A stretch of DNA of 17,904 nucleotides from an uncultured Collinsella sp. (GTDB taxonomy: Bacteria; Actinomycetota; Coriobacteriia; Coriobacteriales; Coriobacteriaceae), in contig CABUZI010000029.1 in NCBI GenBank assembly GCA_902496005.1, forward strand, positions 1 to 17,904, given 5' to 3'. Both the position numbers and the translations under genes were made by a program. Shown here piece after piece: positions 1-6,926 of this stretch. Numbering within the stretch: the stretch's first letter is position 1; the number at the start of each line of letters is the position of its first letter. The notes beneath the pieces are model-generated. The model ran no database searches. It was not told the DNA's origin and saw only the letters and a list, made by a program, of their open reading frames with translations.

Positions 1-2007
1 CTGTGCGCCGTGGGCGGCACCATCAACGAGGACGACCACGTCTTTGGTCTCTCGGCTGCCAAGAAGTACGGCGGCATTTTCGTCCCGCCGCATATCGCCG
101 TCATCCACTCCTTTATGCGTGAGAACTTCGCCGGTTGCGGCAAGATGATCCTGGGTTCCGACTCGCACACCCGCTATGGTGCCCTGGGCACCATGGCCGT
201 GGGCGAGGGCGGCGGCGAGCTGGCAAAGCAGCTGCTGCGCGACACCTACGATGTCACCTATCCCGGTGTCGTTGCCATCTACCTCACGGGCGCCCCGCGC
301 CCCGGCGTCGGCCCGCACGACGTGGCGCTCGCCATCATCCGCGCCGTCTTTGCCAAGGGCTACGTCAAGAACAAGGTCATGGAGTTTGTGGGCCCGGGCA
401 TCGCAAGCATGACGACCGATTACCGCAACGGCGTCGACGTCATGACCACCGAGACCACCTGCCTGTCGAGCATCTGGGCCACCGACGAGGACACGCACGC
501 ATTCCTGACCATGCACGGCCGCGGCGACGACTACCGCGAGCTCAAGCCCGCCGATGTCGCCTACTACGACGGTTGCGTCGAGGTTGACCTGTCGAGCATC
601 AAGCCCATGATCGCCCTGCCGTTCCATCCTTCCAACGGCTTTGAGATCGACGAGCTCAACGAGAACCTCGAGGACATCCTGCATGAGGTGGAGCTCGAGG
701 CCGCCAAGATCGGCGAGGGCAAGACGCACTTTAGCCTGCTCGACAAGATCGTCGACGGCAAGCTGTACGTGCAGCAGGGCGTTATCGCCGGCTGCTCGGG
801 CGGCAACTACGACTCCGTGGTCCAGGCCGCCCGCGTGCTCAAGGGCGCCAACACCGGCTGCGGCGAGTTCTCGCTGTCGGTCTATCCCACGAGCCAGCCC
901 GTGGCACTCGAGCTTACACGCCGCGGCTATATCTACGACCTTATGGAGGCTGGCGCGATTGTGCGCACGGCATTCTGCGGCCCGTGCTTCGGCGCCGGCG
1001 ACACGCCCGCCAACAACGGCCTGTCCATCCGCCACACCACGCGCAACTTCCCCAATCGCGAGGGTTCCAAACCGGGCAACGGCCAGCTGAGCGCCGTGGC
1101 CCTGATGGACGCCCGCTCCATTGCGGCGACGGCGGCCAACGGCGGCATCCTGACGCCGGCGACCGACCTGCCCGAGGAGACTTGGGACGAGGCCTGCGAG
1201 TACACCTTTGACGACGCGCCGTACAAAAAGCGCGTGTACTGGGGCTTTGGCAAGGCGGAGCCTGCCGACGAGCTGGTCGAAGGCCCCAACATCAAGCCGT
1301 GGCCCGCGATGGAGCCCCTCGGCGACGATATCCTGCTCAAGGTGTGCTCCAAGATCATGGACCCGGTCACTACGACTGACGAGCTCATTCCCTCGGGCGA
1401 GACGAGCTCATTCCGCTCCAACCCGCTGGGCCTGGCAGAGTTTACGCTCAGCCGCCGTGACCCGGCCTACGTGGGCCGCTCCAAGGAAGTCGACGCCGTT
1501 GAGAAGCGCCGCGTGGCCGGCGAGGCCGCGGGCGACCTGGCGGCGCTCGATGCCGAGCTTGCCGGTGTTTTTGAGGCACTGGCCGGCGCGGGTGTCGCTG
1601 CCGATGCCAAAACGACCGAGTACGGCTCCATGCTCTATGCCAAGAAGCCCGGTGATGGTTCTGCCCGCGAGCAGGCCGCGAGCTGCCAGCGCGTAATTGG
1701 CGGCCTGGCCAACATCGTCCACGAGTACGCTACCAAGCGCTATCGCTCCAACGTGATGAACTGGGGCATGGTGCCCTTCCAGATGGAGGCCGAGCCCAAC
1801 TTTGAGGTGGGCGACTACGTCTTTGTGCCGGGTATCCGTACCACGCTCGACGGCGACCTGCAGAACATCGCCGCGTACGTAGTGCGCGCCGATGGTGCGG
1901 TCGAGCAGATTGAGCTCTATATTGCCGATATGACGGCAGAGGAGCGTGCCATCGTCAAGGCCGGCTGCCTGATCAACTACAACAAGTTCAAGGCCGCTGC
2001 CGAGTAA
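1..2007 (+). CDS. Aconitase-superfamily hydratase (YbhJ-like), 5' truncated
   Basis: The reading frame is open to the left edge, so the true start is upstream; 668 codons are visible and roughly 80-100 N-terminal residues are probably missing (E. coli YbhJ is about 750 residues). The aconitase signature GSDSHT lies at nt 154-171. The three cysteines that ligate the [4Fe-4S] cluster in aconitases are all present: one in AGCSGGNYDS (nt 793-795) and two in CGPC (nt 976-978 and 985-987). The C-terminal swivel domain shows a YRSNVMNWGMVPF motif (about nt 1741-1779), matching the RSN active-site loop of aconitases. By family it should be a cytoplasmic hydro-lyase that dehydrates or isomerises a hydroxy-carboxylic acid. 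The cluster motifs differ enough from AcnA, AcnB and LeuC that citrate should not be assumed as substrate. The alternative, a canonical aconitase, is less likely. The right-hand neighbours do not suggest a pathway. Confidence 0.85.
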   Translation: MCAVGGTINEDDHVFGLSAAKKYGGIFVPPHIAVIHSFMRENFAGCGKMILGSDSHTRYGALGTMAVGEGGGELAKQLLRDTYDVTYPGVVAIYLTGAPRPGVGPHDVALAIIRAVFAKGYVKNKVMEFVGPGIASMTTDYRNGVDVMTTETTCLSSIWATDEDTHAFLTMHGRGDDYRELKPADVAYYDGCVEVDLSSIKPMIALPFHPSNGFEIDELNENLEDILHEVELEAAKIGEGKTHFSLLDKIVDGKLYVQQGVIAGCSGGNYDSVVQAARVLKGANTGCGEFSLSVYPTSQPVALELTRRGYIYDLMEAGAIVRTAFCGPCFGAGDTPANNGLSIRHTTRNFPNREGSKPGNGQLSAVALMDARSIAATAANGGILTPATDLPEETWDEACEYTFDDAPYKKRVYWGFGKAEPADELVEGPNIKPWPAMEPLGDDILLKVCSKIMDPVTTTDELIPSGETSSFRSNPLGLAEFTLSRRDPAYVGRSKEVDAVEKRRVAGEAAGDLAALDAELAGVFEALAGAGVAADAKTTEYGSMLYAKKPGDGSAREQAASCQRVIGGLANIVHEYATKRYRSNVMNWGMVPFQMEAEPNFEVGDYVFVPGIRTTLDGDLQNIAAYVVRADGAVEQIELYIADMTAEERAIVKAGCLINYNKFKAAAE

Positions 2008-2018
2008 CTCTGCTGTAC

Positions 2019-2090
2019 GCCCCGGCCACACCTTTCCCTCGTGCTCACGCGCTTCGCGAGGGTCGCCCGAGGGAAAGGTGTGGCCGGGGC
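2019..2090. repeat. Perfect 23-bp inverted repeat after the hydratase gene
   Basis: Two perfectly complementary 23-nt arms (2019-2041 and 2068-2090) enclose a 26-nt GC-rich loop that can itself fold. The element begins 12 nt after the hydratase stop codon. It could act as a factor-independent RNA barrier or 3'-end stabiliser, but no T-run follows, so it is not a textbook terminator. Its size and position resemble REP/BIME-type intergenic palindromes. The sequence is not shared with the other palindromes in the window. Confidence 0.8.
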
Positions 2091-2103
2091 TACCGCGACG
2101 TTC

Positions 2104-2130
2104 TCGTTGGGTCTTGAGGGGCGCTAATAA
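2104..2130. repeat. Dispersed 27-nt direct repeat, copy 1
   Basis: This stretch matches 3190-3216 at 26 of 27 positions (core GTTGGGTCTTGAGGG, then CGCTAATAA), with weaker similarity extending further left. The two copies lie in the same orientation on either side of the 2171-2818 gene and its upstream region. Copy 1 is followed by CCACCACAAAGGTGCCTG (2141-2158), a probable half of the palindrome seen whole at 3271-3303. The pattern fits an intergenic repeat cassette; no transposase is nearby. Confidence 0.7.
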
Positions 2131-2170
2131 TTGACTGGGACCACCACAAAGGTGCCTGCCCGGCGGGACC

Positions 2171-2818
2171 TTATTTCGATGGGGTCCAGGTTATTTCATC
2201 GTCAAATAGCCAAGTGCGTGCCGAGCCACTGTTGCGCGCTGTCTGCGGATCGGGCTCGCAGGTTTGTTCGTAGGCATCCTCGGTACACCGATCCATAAAA
2301 TCGACGACTGCCGTCTGGTCGCCCTCCATGACGTAGATTACGTCGCCATCCGAGATATAGACCCCCGGTCCTTCATTGTCCACGCAGCCGGGGTCGTATG
2401 AGACGTTGCACAATTTGCTCCCGTTTGCCGCATCGAGCTCAAGGGTCGAATAATATCCGCCAACCATTTGGCCATTCTTGGCTCGATATATTGCGGCGCC
2501 GTACCACCGCTTAAACGTCTTGCCTTTGAGTAAACTGGTTGCCTTGCCGATAAGCTGCTCATCTTTGGTGTAGCGTCTGGCCCCAAGTTCGATGCGGGGA
2601 TAGTTGCTGACACCAAGCGCTGCGGGCGTACCGTCAAAATCGACGGTGACCGAATCGGGTTTGACGATATCGGTGAGGACCTCGATGGGATAGCTTACGG
2701 TCTCAACCGCCGCCTGCGTCGCAGAGGCGGGGAGAAATGCGAGATAGATAATTCCTACGCCGACTGCGGTAATCGCAAACGCTAAGACGAGCAGGCCGAT
2801 ATAGGTGGAGCGTTTCAC
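2171..2818 (-). CDS. Membrane-anchored exported protein of unknown function
   Basis: A 215-residue protein when started at GTG 2816-2818, which has GAGG at 2827-2830, eight bases upstream. An in-frame ATG at 2843-2845 would add nine residues but has no ribosome binding site. The N-terminus reads VKRSTYIGLLVLAF, continuing to about residue 32 as a single hydrophobic segment behind a Lys-Arg pair: an uncleaved anchor or signal peptide, without a clear lipobox. The remaining 180 residues are hydrophilic and probably extracytoplasmic. They include four cysteines in two pairs (SKLCNVSYDPGC and RCTEDAYEQTC) that could form disulfides. I recognise no family. The gene stands alone between two copies of a direct repeat, and its stop codon directly abuts a repeat half-site. 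Function unknown; possibly a lineage-specific surface protein. Confidence 0.7.
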   Translation of the reverse strand: MKRSTYIGLLVLAFAITAVGVGIIYLAFLPASATQAAVETVSYPIEVLTDIVKPDSVTVDFDGTPAALGVSNYPRIELGARRYTKDEQLIGKATSLLKGKTFKRWYGAAIYRAKNGQMVGGYYSTLELDAANGSKLCNVSYDPGCVDNEGPGVYISDGDVIYVMEGDQTAVVDFMDRCTEDAYEQTCEPDPQTARNSGSARTWLFDDEITWTPSK

Positions 2819-3021
2819 GGCGGGTACCTCGCAAATAGTATGCATTCATTAAGATAAGTGATACCAGCTTACGACAATCTTCAAAAGAAAGCGATCGATC
2901 GAAATGACGGGGTGAAAAGGCCCTATTGGGCTTAGATTTGACCTCTAATAGAAATATTTGCCCCACTCATTCTGGGCGTGAGGTCAATAATTGAGTCCAC
3001 GAGTTTTGAGCGATACTCTTC

Positions 3022-3057
3022 TCACTAAACTCACTATTTTCACTATAAGCACTATAA
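3022..3057. repeat. Four phased 9-nt direct repeats (TCACTA core)
   Basis: TCACTA, TCACTA, TCACTA and GCACTA start at 3022, 3031, 3040 and 3049, exactly nine bases apart, each followed by an A/T-rich triplet. Read on the minus strand this is TAGTG repeated every nine bases, about 200 bp upstream of the leftward exported-protein gene. The regular spacing suggests a tandem protein-binding site or a slippage-derived satellite; no regulator can be assigned. Confidence 0.6.
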
Positions 3058-3189
3058 ATATGATAGGGGGACGACGAGAACAATGTGACGTGCGATAGCT
3101 AAGCCGTTTAAGCCGGACTCTGACCTTGAATCTCTGCCTCTATCTGTGCGAACGGGCTATTGTCGGTTCTCGATTCCATCGCTGCGTTT

Positions 3190-3216
3190 TCGTTGGGTCT
3201 TGAGGGACGCTAATAA
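3190..3216. repeat. Dispersed 27-nt direct repeat, copy 2
   Basis: Same orientation as 2104-2130 with one mismatch in 27 (G/A at the 18th position). Here it is followed by the hairpin at 3232-3262 and a complete palindrome at 3271-3303, so the order repeat-then-CCRCCACAAAGG-palindrome occurs on both sides of the exported-protein gene. Confidence 0.7.
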
Positions 3217-3231
3217 ATAGGCTTGCTTGAT

Positions 3232-3262
3232 GCCGCCTCTGTTATCGGGGCGGCTTCTTTTT
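3232..3262 (+). terminator. Terminator-like hairpin with no gene upstream
   Basis: A 6-bp stem GCCGCC/GGCGGC (3232-3237 and 3249-3254) is followed by TTCTTTTT. The shape fits an intrinsic terminator reading rightward, but no rightward gene precedes it. It may be left over from a deleted gene or part of the repeat cassette. Confidence 0.4.
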
Positions 3263-3270
3263 GTCGAAAA

Positions 3271-3303
3271 CCGCCACAAAGGGGACGGGCACCTTTGTGG
3301 CGG
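3271..3303. repeat. Intergenic palindrome with 12-bp arms
   Basis: CCGCCACAAAGG (3271-3282) and CCTTTGTGGCGG (3292-3303) are perfect inverted copies around a 9-nt loop. A related half-site occurs at 2141-2158. Probably a REP-like element common in this lineage. Confidence 0.65.
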
Positions 3304-3314
3304 TTCTTGGTTTG

Positions 3315-3530
3315 TCTCGATCTGTAACATCTTGGCCGCTAAAAGTGGGCTTGGTGTTACAGATTTAGATTTTCGATTCGGGCGTCTTCTGTTCGTCTCG
3401 ATTTGTAACAGATAGGGCTCTATTTGCCGAGTAGATGTTACAGATTGAGACAAACGGGCGCCGTTGGTCATTTCATCTTGATTTGTAACATCTGGAGCCA
3501 TAAACAGTCGCTAGATGTTACAGATTGAGA
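3315..3530. repeat. Array of three 55-nt palindromic repeats
   Basis: Three units of exactly 55 nt lie at 3315-3369, 3396-3450 and 3476-3530, separated by spacers of 26 and 25 nt, giving a period of 80-81 nt. Each unit starts with an arm like TCTCGATTTGTAACAtct and ends with its inverse, agaTGTTACAGATTGAGA; the 18-19 nt centres differ. The outer flanks of unit 1 and unit 2 extend the complementarity (GTTTGTCTC and GAGACAAAC). Each unit can fold as a hairpin in DNA or RNA. This is not a CRISPR: the conserved parts are inverted pairs and no cas gene is present. REP/BIME-like elements are the closest known type. Confidence 0.75.
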
Positions 3531-3622
3531 TGGTAAGGGGACGAGGCCGCGGCTGGTGAGAGTGCCTGCTTCCTATCACTTAATCACTCAGAAAATCTTA
3601 TATATAGAGACTTAGATTTGTG

Positions 3623-3628
3623 TATAAG
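3623..3628 (+). promoter_or_regulatory. Possible -10 box for clpB
   Basis: TATAAG lies in an AT-rich stretch 80 bp before clpB, after the repeat array. There is no convincing -35 hexamer at 16-18 nt (the region reads TATATA). Neither a CIRCE element nor an HspR HAIR palindrome could be recognised nearby. Tentative. Confidence 0.3.
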
Positions 3629-3669
3629 ATCGCGCAAAGCTGGCAACAATACTTCTCGAACAACGTGAA

Positions 3670-3687
3670 GCCGCCCCGTAGGGCGGC
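3670..3687 (+). other. GC hairpin in the clpB leader
   Basis: GCCGCCC (3670-3676) pairs perfectly with GGGCGGC (3681-3687) over a CGTA loop. It ends eight bases before the AGAGAGG ribosome binding site (3695-3701), so it could influence translation or mRNA stability; no RNA-thermometer class can be named. Confidence 0.5.
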
Positions 3688-3708
3688 CGCCCCAAGAGAG
3701 GTGATTCC

Positions 3709-6336
3709 ATGAGAATCGATAAGCTAGCTATGACGTCGCGCGAGGCGCTGCAGACCGCCATGAGCACGGCCGCTGACGCGCAGGCCGGCGCGGTGGAGCC
3801 GATTCATCTGCTGTCTGCCCTGCTCGGTGCCGGCGAGCGCAATATCTCCGTGATCATCGAGCGCATCGGTGCCGACCCGGCCCAGCTCGCACGTTCCACA
3901 CAGGATGCCATCGACCACGCGCCCAAGGTTTCGGGCGAGGGCCAGCAGATGGGCCTGTCCAACGAGCTCGTCCGCGTCATCGAAAAGGCCGAGAAGAAGG
4001 CCACCAAGATGGGCGACAGCTTTGTGGTGACCGAGCATCTGCTGATGGCGCTTGCCGAGGACAAGGGCGAGGCCGGCCGCGTTCTGTGCGACGCCGGCGT
4101 GACCAAGGAGCGCATCGAGCAAGTCTACGAGGAACTGCGCGGCGATGACCGCGTGACGTCTGCCGAGGACAAGACGCAGTTTGAGGCGCTGGAGCAGTAC
4201 GGACGCAACATCTGCGACCTCGCCCGCGCCGGCAAGCTCGACCCGGTCATCGGCCGTACCGACGAGATCCGTCGTACCATCCAGGTCCTGTCCCGCCGCA
4301 CCAAGAACAACCCCGTGCTCATCGGTGAGCCGGGCGTCGGTAAAACGGCTATTGTCGAGGGCATCGCCCAACGTATCGTGGCCGGCGATGTGCCGAGCAC
4401 CCTGCGCGACCGCGACCTCATCGAGCTCGACATGAGCGCGCTGGTCGCCGGCGCCAAGTACCGCGGTGAGTTCGAGGACCGCTTGAAGGCCGTGCTCAAG
4501 GAGGTGCAGAAGTCCGAGGGCAAGGTCATCCTGTTCATCGATGAGCTCCACACCATCGTGGGCGCGGGTGCCACCGAGGGCTCCATGGACGCCGGCAACA
4601 TCCTCAAGCCGGCGCTTGCCCGTGGCGACCTGCATGCGATCGGCGCGACCACGCTCGACGAATACCGCAAGTACATCGAGAAGGACGCGGCGCTCGCGCG
4701 TCGTTTCCAGACCGTAATGGTCAGCGAGCCTACCGTCGAGGACACCATCTCGATCCTGCGTGGCCTCAAGGAGAAGTACGAGATCTTCCACGGCGTGCAT
4801 ATCACCGATAGCGCGCTCGTGGCGGCTGCCGACCTCTCCGATCGCTACATCGCCGACCGTTTCCTGCCCGACAAGGCCATCGACCTGGTCGATGAGGCCG
4901 CAAGCCGCCTGCGCATGGAGCTCGACAGCATGCCGGTCGAGATCGACGCCACCACGCGTCAGCTCACCCAGCTGCAGATCGAGGAGCAGGCACTCATGAA
5001 GGAGACCGATGACGCCTCCAAGGAGCGTCTGGAGGCCCTACGTCAGGAGATCGCCGAGGTCCAGGAAAAGCTCAACGTGCAAAAGGCCGGCTGGCTCAAC
5101 CAAAAGAACGCCATCGACCACGTGCAGGAGCTCAAGGGCCGGCTCGACGAGGCCAAGAGCGAAGAGGAGCGCGCGACGCGCAACGGCGACCTGGGCCGTG
5201 CGTCCGAGCTGCGCTTCTCCGTGATTCCGGGTCTGCAGCAGCAGATTCAGGATTCCGAGGCTGCGCTCGAGGCGCAAAAGCAGCAGGACGGCGAAGGCCT
5301 CAACGAGCAGGTGACCTCCGATGAGATCGCCGAGGTCGTGAGTGCCTGGACCGGCGTGCCCGTGTCCAAGATGATGCAGGGCGAGCTCGACAAGCTGAAG
5401 GGCTTGGAGGGTGAGCTGCATAAGCGCGTCATCGGTCAGGACGAGGCCGTCTCCGCCGTTGCCGCGGCCGTGCGTCGCAGCCGTGCGGGTCTCTCCGATC
5501 CGGACAAGCCCATCGGCAGCTTCTTCTTCCTGGGCCCCACCGGCGTGGGCAAGACCGAGCTCGCCAAGGCGCTTGCCGAGTGCCTGTTCGATGACGAGCG
5601 CGCGCTCGTGCGTATCGACATGTCCGAGTACATGGAGAAGTTCAGCGTCCAACGTCTGATCGGTGCGCCCCCGGGATACGTGGGTTACGACGAGGGCGGC
5701 CAGCTCACCGAGGCAGTGCGCCGTCGTCCGTACTCAGTGATCTTGCTCGACGAGATGGAGAAGGCCCATCCGGATGTCTTCAACGTACTGCTGCAGGTGC
5801 TCGACGACGGTCGTCTGACCGATGGCCAGGGTCGCCAGGTGTCCTTCAAGAACACGATCATCATCATGACGTCTAACGTGGGCTCCAAGGCTATCGCCGA
5901 CTTGTCGGGCAAGGACGAGGAGGAGATGCGTCACCAGGTCGACTCGGCCATGGCTCAGACCTTCCGTCCCGAGTTCCTCAACCGTATCGACGATATCGTG
6001 GTGTTCCATCCGCTTGGCATGGCGCAGATCGAAAAGATCGTCGATATTCAGCTCGCCGACGTCCGCGCGCGTCTGGCCAAGGAGCGCATGACGCTTGCCA
6101 TCACCCCGGCGGCCAAGCAGATGCTTGCTGTGGGCGGCCTGGACCCGGTCTTTGGTGCCCGTCCGCTCAAACGTCTGGTTCAGCGCGAGGTCGTGGATGT
6201 CATCGCCGCCGCCATCATCGACGGCACGGTGCGCGAGGGCGATCGGGTGACGGTCGATGTCGACAAGGACGGTGGCTTTACCGTCGTGTGCGACAACACG
6301 CCGGCGGCCACCTACGAGGTCCCCGACGCAGAGTAA
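3709..6336 (+). CDS. clpB: ClpB disaggregase (Hsp100)
   Basis: An 875-residue cytoplasmic AAA+ chaperone that, with DnaK, threads aggregated proteins through a hexameric pore using ATP. The domain order is complete: Clp N-domain (about 1-145); NBD1 with Walker A GEPGVGKT (206-213), pore loop KYRG (Tyr251) and Walker B FIDE (Asp278, Glu279); the coiled-coil middle domain (about 400-525) that separates ClpB from ClpA/ClpC; NBD2 with Walker A GPTGVGKT (609-616), pore loop GYVG (Tyr657), Walker B LLDE (Asp681, Glu682) and sensor-2 GARPLKR (816-822). There is no ClpP-binding IGF/L loop context, in line with a disaggregase rather than an unfoldase. Length is normal for the family. The start is set by AGAGAGG, seven bases upstream; a Met at residue 8 is less likely. 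The gene stands alone and ends at its own terminator. Confidence 0.98.
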   Translation: MRIDKLAMTSREALQTAMSTAADAQAGAVEPIHLLSALLGAGERNISVIIERIGADPAQLARSTQDAIDHAPKVSGEGQQMGLSNELVRVIEKAEKKATKMGDSFVVTEHLLMALAEDKGEAGRVLCDAGVTKERIEQVYEELRGDDRVTSAEDKTQFEALEQYGRNICDLARAGKLDPVIGRTDEIRRTIQVLSRRTKNNPVLIGEPGVGKTAIVEGIAQRIVAGDVPSTLRDRDLIELDMSALVAGAKYRGEFEDRLKAVLKEVQKSEGKVILFIDELHTIVGAGATEGSMDAGNILKPALARGDLHAIGATTLDEYRKYIEKDAALARRFQTVMVSEPTVEDTISILRGLKEKYEIFHGVHITDSALVAAADLSDRYIADRFLPDKAIDLVDEAASRLRMELDSMPVEIDATTRQLTQLQIEEQALMKETDDASKERLEALRQEIAEVQEKLNVQKAGWLNQKNAIDHVQELKGRLDEAKSEEERATRNGDLGRASELRFSVIPGLQQQIQDSEAALEAQKQQDGEGLNEQVTSDEIAEVVSAWTGVPVSKMMQGELDKLKGLEGELHKRVIGQDEAVSAVAAAVRRSRAGLSDPDKPIGSFFFLGPTGVGKTELAKALAECLFDDERALVRIDMSEYMEKFSVQRLIGAPPGYVGYDEGGQLTEAVRRRPYSVILLDEMEKAHPDVFNVLLQVLDDGRLTDGQGRQVSFKNTIIIMTSNVGSKAIADLSGKDEEEMRHQVDSAMAQTFRPEFLNRIDDIVVFHPLGMAQIEKIVDIQLADVRARLAKERMTLAITPAAKQMLAVGGLDPVFGARPLKRLVQREVVDVIAAAIIDGTVREGDRVTVDVDKDGGFTVVCDNTPAATYEVPDAE

Positions 6337-6377
6337 ATTATGGGGCCGGCTTTAACCGCACCTCATCGCAAAACGCC

Positions 6378-6415
6378 AAGGGCGGCGGATCCAATTGGGT
6401 CCGCCGCCCTTTTTT
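6378..6415 (+). terminator. Intrinsic terminator of clpB
   Basis: A 12-bp stem (6378-6389 with 6400-6411) around a 10-nt loop, followed by a run of Ts, 41 nt after the clpB stop codon. A textbook rho-independent terminator. Confidence 0.92.
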
Positions 6416-6467
6416 CGTGCGACAATCGATGATGTTGAGCATGAGTACATGGCAAGGAGATATGCAG

Positions 6468-6662
6468 ATGATAGACGAGAACAAGACAAACACGCCGGCT
6501 ACCGATGTCGCACCCGCCGCACCCAAGCCTGTGCCTAAGCCGGCGCCCAAGCCGCGCGATCCCTACATCCGTGCCGAGAACGAGGACGATGACGGCTACG
6601 ATCCCTACAGCGACCGACGACCCGAGCGCGAGCCAATGTTCGAAGCCGACCCCTGGCGCTGA
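6468..6662 (+). CDS. Small acidic, proline-rich protein of unknown function
   Basis: A 64-residue protein beginning MIDENKTNTP. The start is chosen because AAGGAG (6454-6459) lies eight bases upstream; the ATG two codons earlier is too close to that site, and further upstream ATGs run through the clpB terminator region. The first half has a repeated PKP pattern (APKPVPKPAPKPRDP, residues about 18-32). The second half is very acidic and aromatic (ENEDDDGYDPYSDRRPERE) and ends in FEADPWR. There is no membrane segment, cysteine or known motif; it is probably disordered, and could be a small adaptor or peptide-binding partner. Composition matches the host chromosome. It sits between the clpB terminator and a palindromic repeat, so it is likely monocistronic. 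Confidence 0.65.
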   Translation: MIDENKTNTPATDVAPAAPKPVPKPAPKPRDPYIRAENEDDDGYDPYSDRRPEREPMFEADPWR

Positions 6663-6686
6663 GTGCCACCCAAAAGGCCACCAATA

Positions 6687-6752
6687 AGTTGCGGTGAAAT
6701 AGGGACTGTTTTGCGGTTTGACCAGCAAAAACAGTCCCTATTTCACCGCAAC
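6687..6752. repeat. 66-nt near-perfect palindrome, AGTTGCGGTGAAATAG family
   Basis: The arms 6687-6714 and 6725-6752 are inverse copies of 28 nt, differing by one T in a T-run, and the 10-nt centre (GGTTTGACCA) is itself partly self-complementary. The outer 16-19 nt (ATAAGTTGCGGTGAAATAG) recur at 15484-15502, where the inner stem differs. It starts 24 nt after the stop codon of the small upstream gene. The shared ends with different interiors suggest a mobile or recombining intergenic repeat that may also serve as a 3'-end hairpin. Confidence 0.8.
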
Positions 6753-6787
6753 TGCGTTAGGGATTTTTCTGCAGGGGGAGGGTAGTC

Positions 6788-6832
6788 AAAAAAGCCCCGT
6801 CCCAAATTGACTGCCAAATTGGCTGCTCGGGG
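6788..6832 (-). terminator. Possible leftward terminator without a gene
   Basis: Read on the minus strand, CCCCG (6832-6828) pairs with CGGGG (6799-6795) around an inner palindrome GCCAATTTGGC (6823-6813), and a run of six Ts follows (6793-6788). No leftward gene lies to its right. It could end a small antisense or noncoding transcript, or be left from the layout before the ATPase gene arrived. The plus strand here also shows a 12-nt tandem repeat, CAAATTGACTGC then CAAATTGGCTGC (6804-6827). Confidence 0.3.
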
Positions 6833-6926
6833 AGTCGCATTCGAGCTCGGTTGTCCTCTTAGCCACTCGATATCCTTCGGAGCAATAATAGTGAAAAACT
6901 TGCTTAAGTGTTAATCAAGCTACGCA

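Larger units (their letters stand above)
2819..3708. other. Long intergenic region without a credible gene
   Basis: About 890 bp separates the exported-protein gene from clpB. I see no open frame with a ribosome binding site and protein-like composition. Contents, in order: a 10-bp palindrome CGATCGATCG (2892-2901); a small GCCC-TATT-GGGC hairpin (2920-2931); an 8-bp inverted repeat TTGACCTC/GAGGTCAA (2938-2945 and 2980-2987); phased 9-nt repeats (3022-3057); the second copy of a 27-nt repeat (3190-3216); a terminator-like hairpin (3232-3262); a 12-bp-arm palindrome (3271-3303); three 55-nt palindromes (3315-3530); then an AT-rich stretch that is the likely clpB promoter region. Base composition is clearly lower in GC than the flanking genes. 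Confidence 0.7.

Noticed and set aside
3157..3501. Minus-strand open frame of 114 codons in the repeat region
   Set aside because: The translation mostly reads through the palindromes (repeated LLQIETN) and has no ribosome binding site or known fold.
3315..3530. CRISPR array
   Set aside because: The conserved parts are paired inverted arms rather than one direct repeat, there are only three units, and no cas genes are present.
3540..3708. CIRCE or HspR (HAIR) operator before clpB
   Set aside because: GAGTGC and CACTCA fragments exist, but no paired inverted halves of the right spacing were found.
3724..4800. Minus-strand open frame opposite the 5' part of clpB
   Set aside because: Codon-bias shadow of clpB with no recognisable domain.
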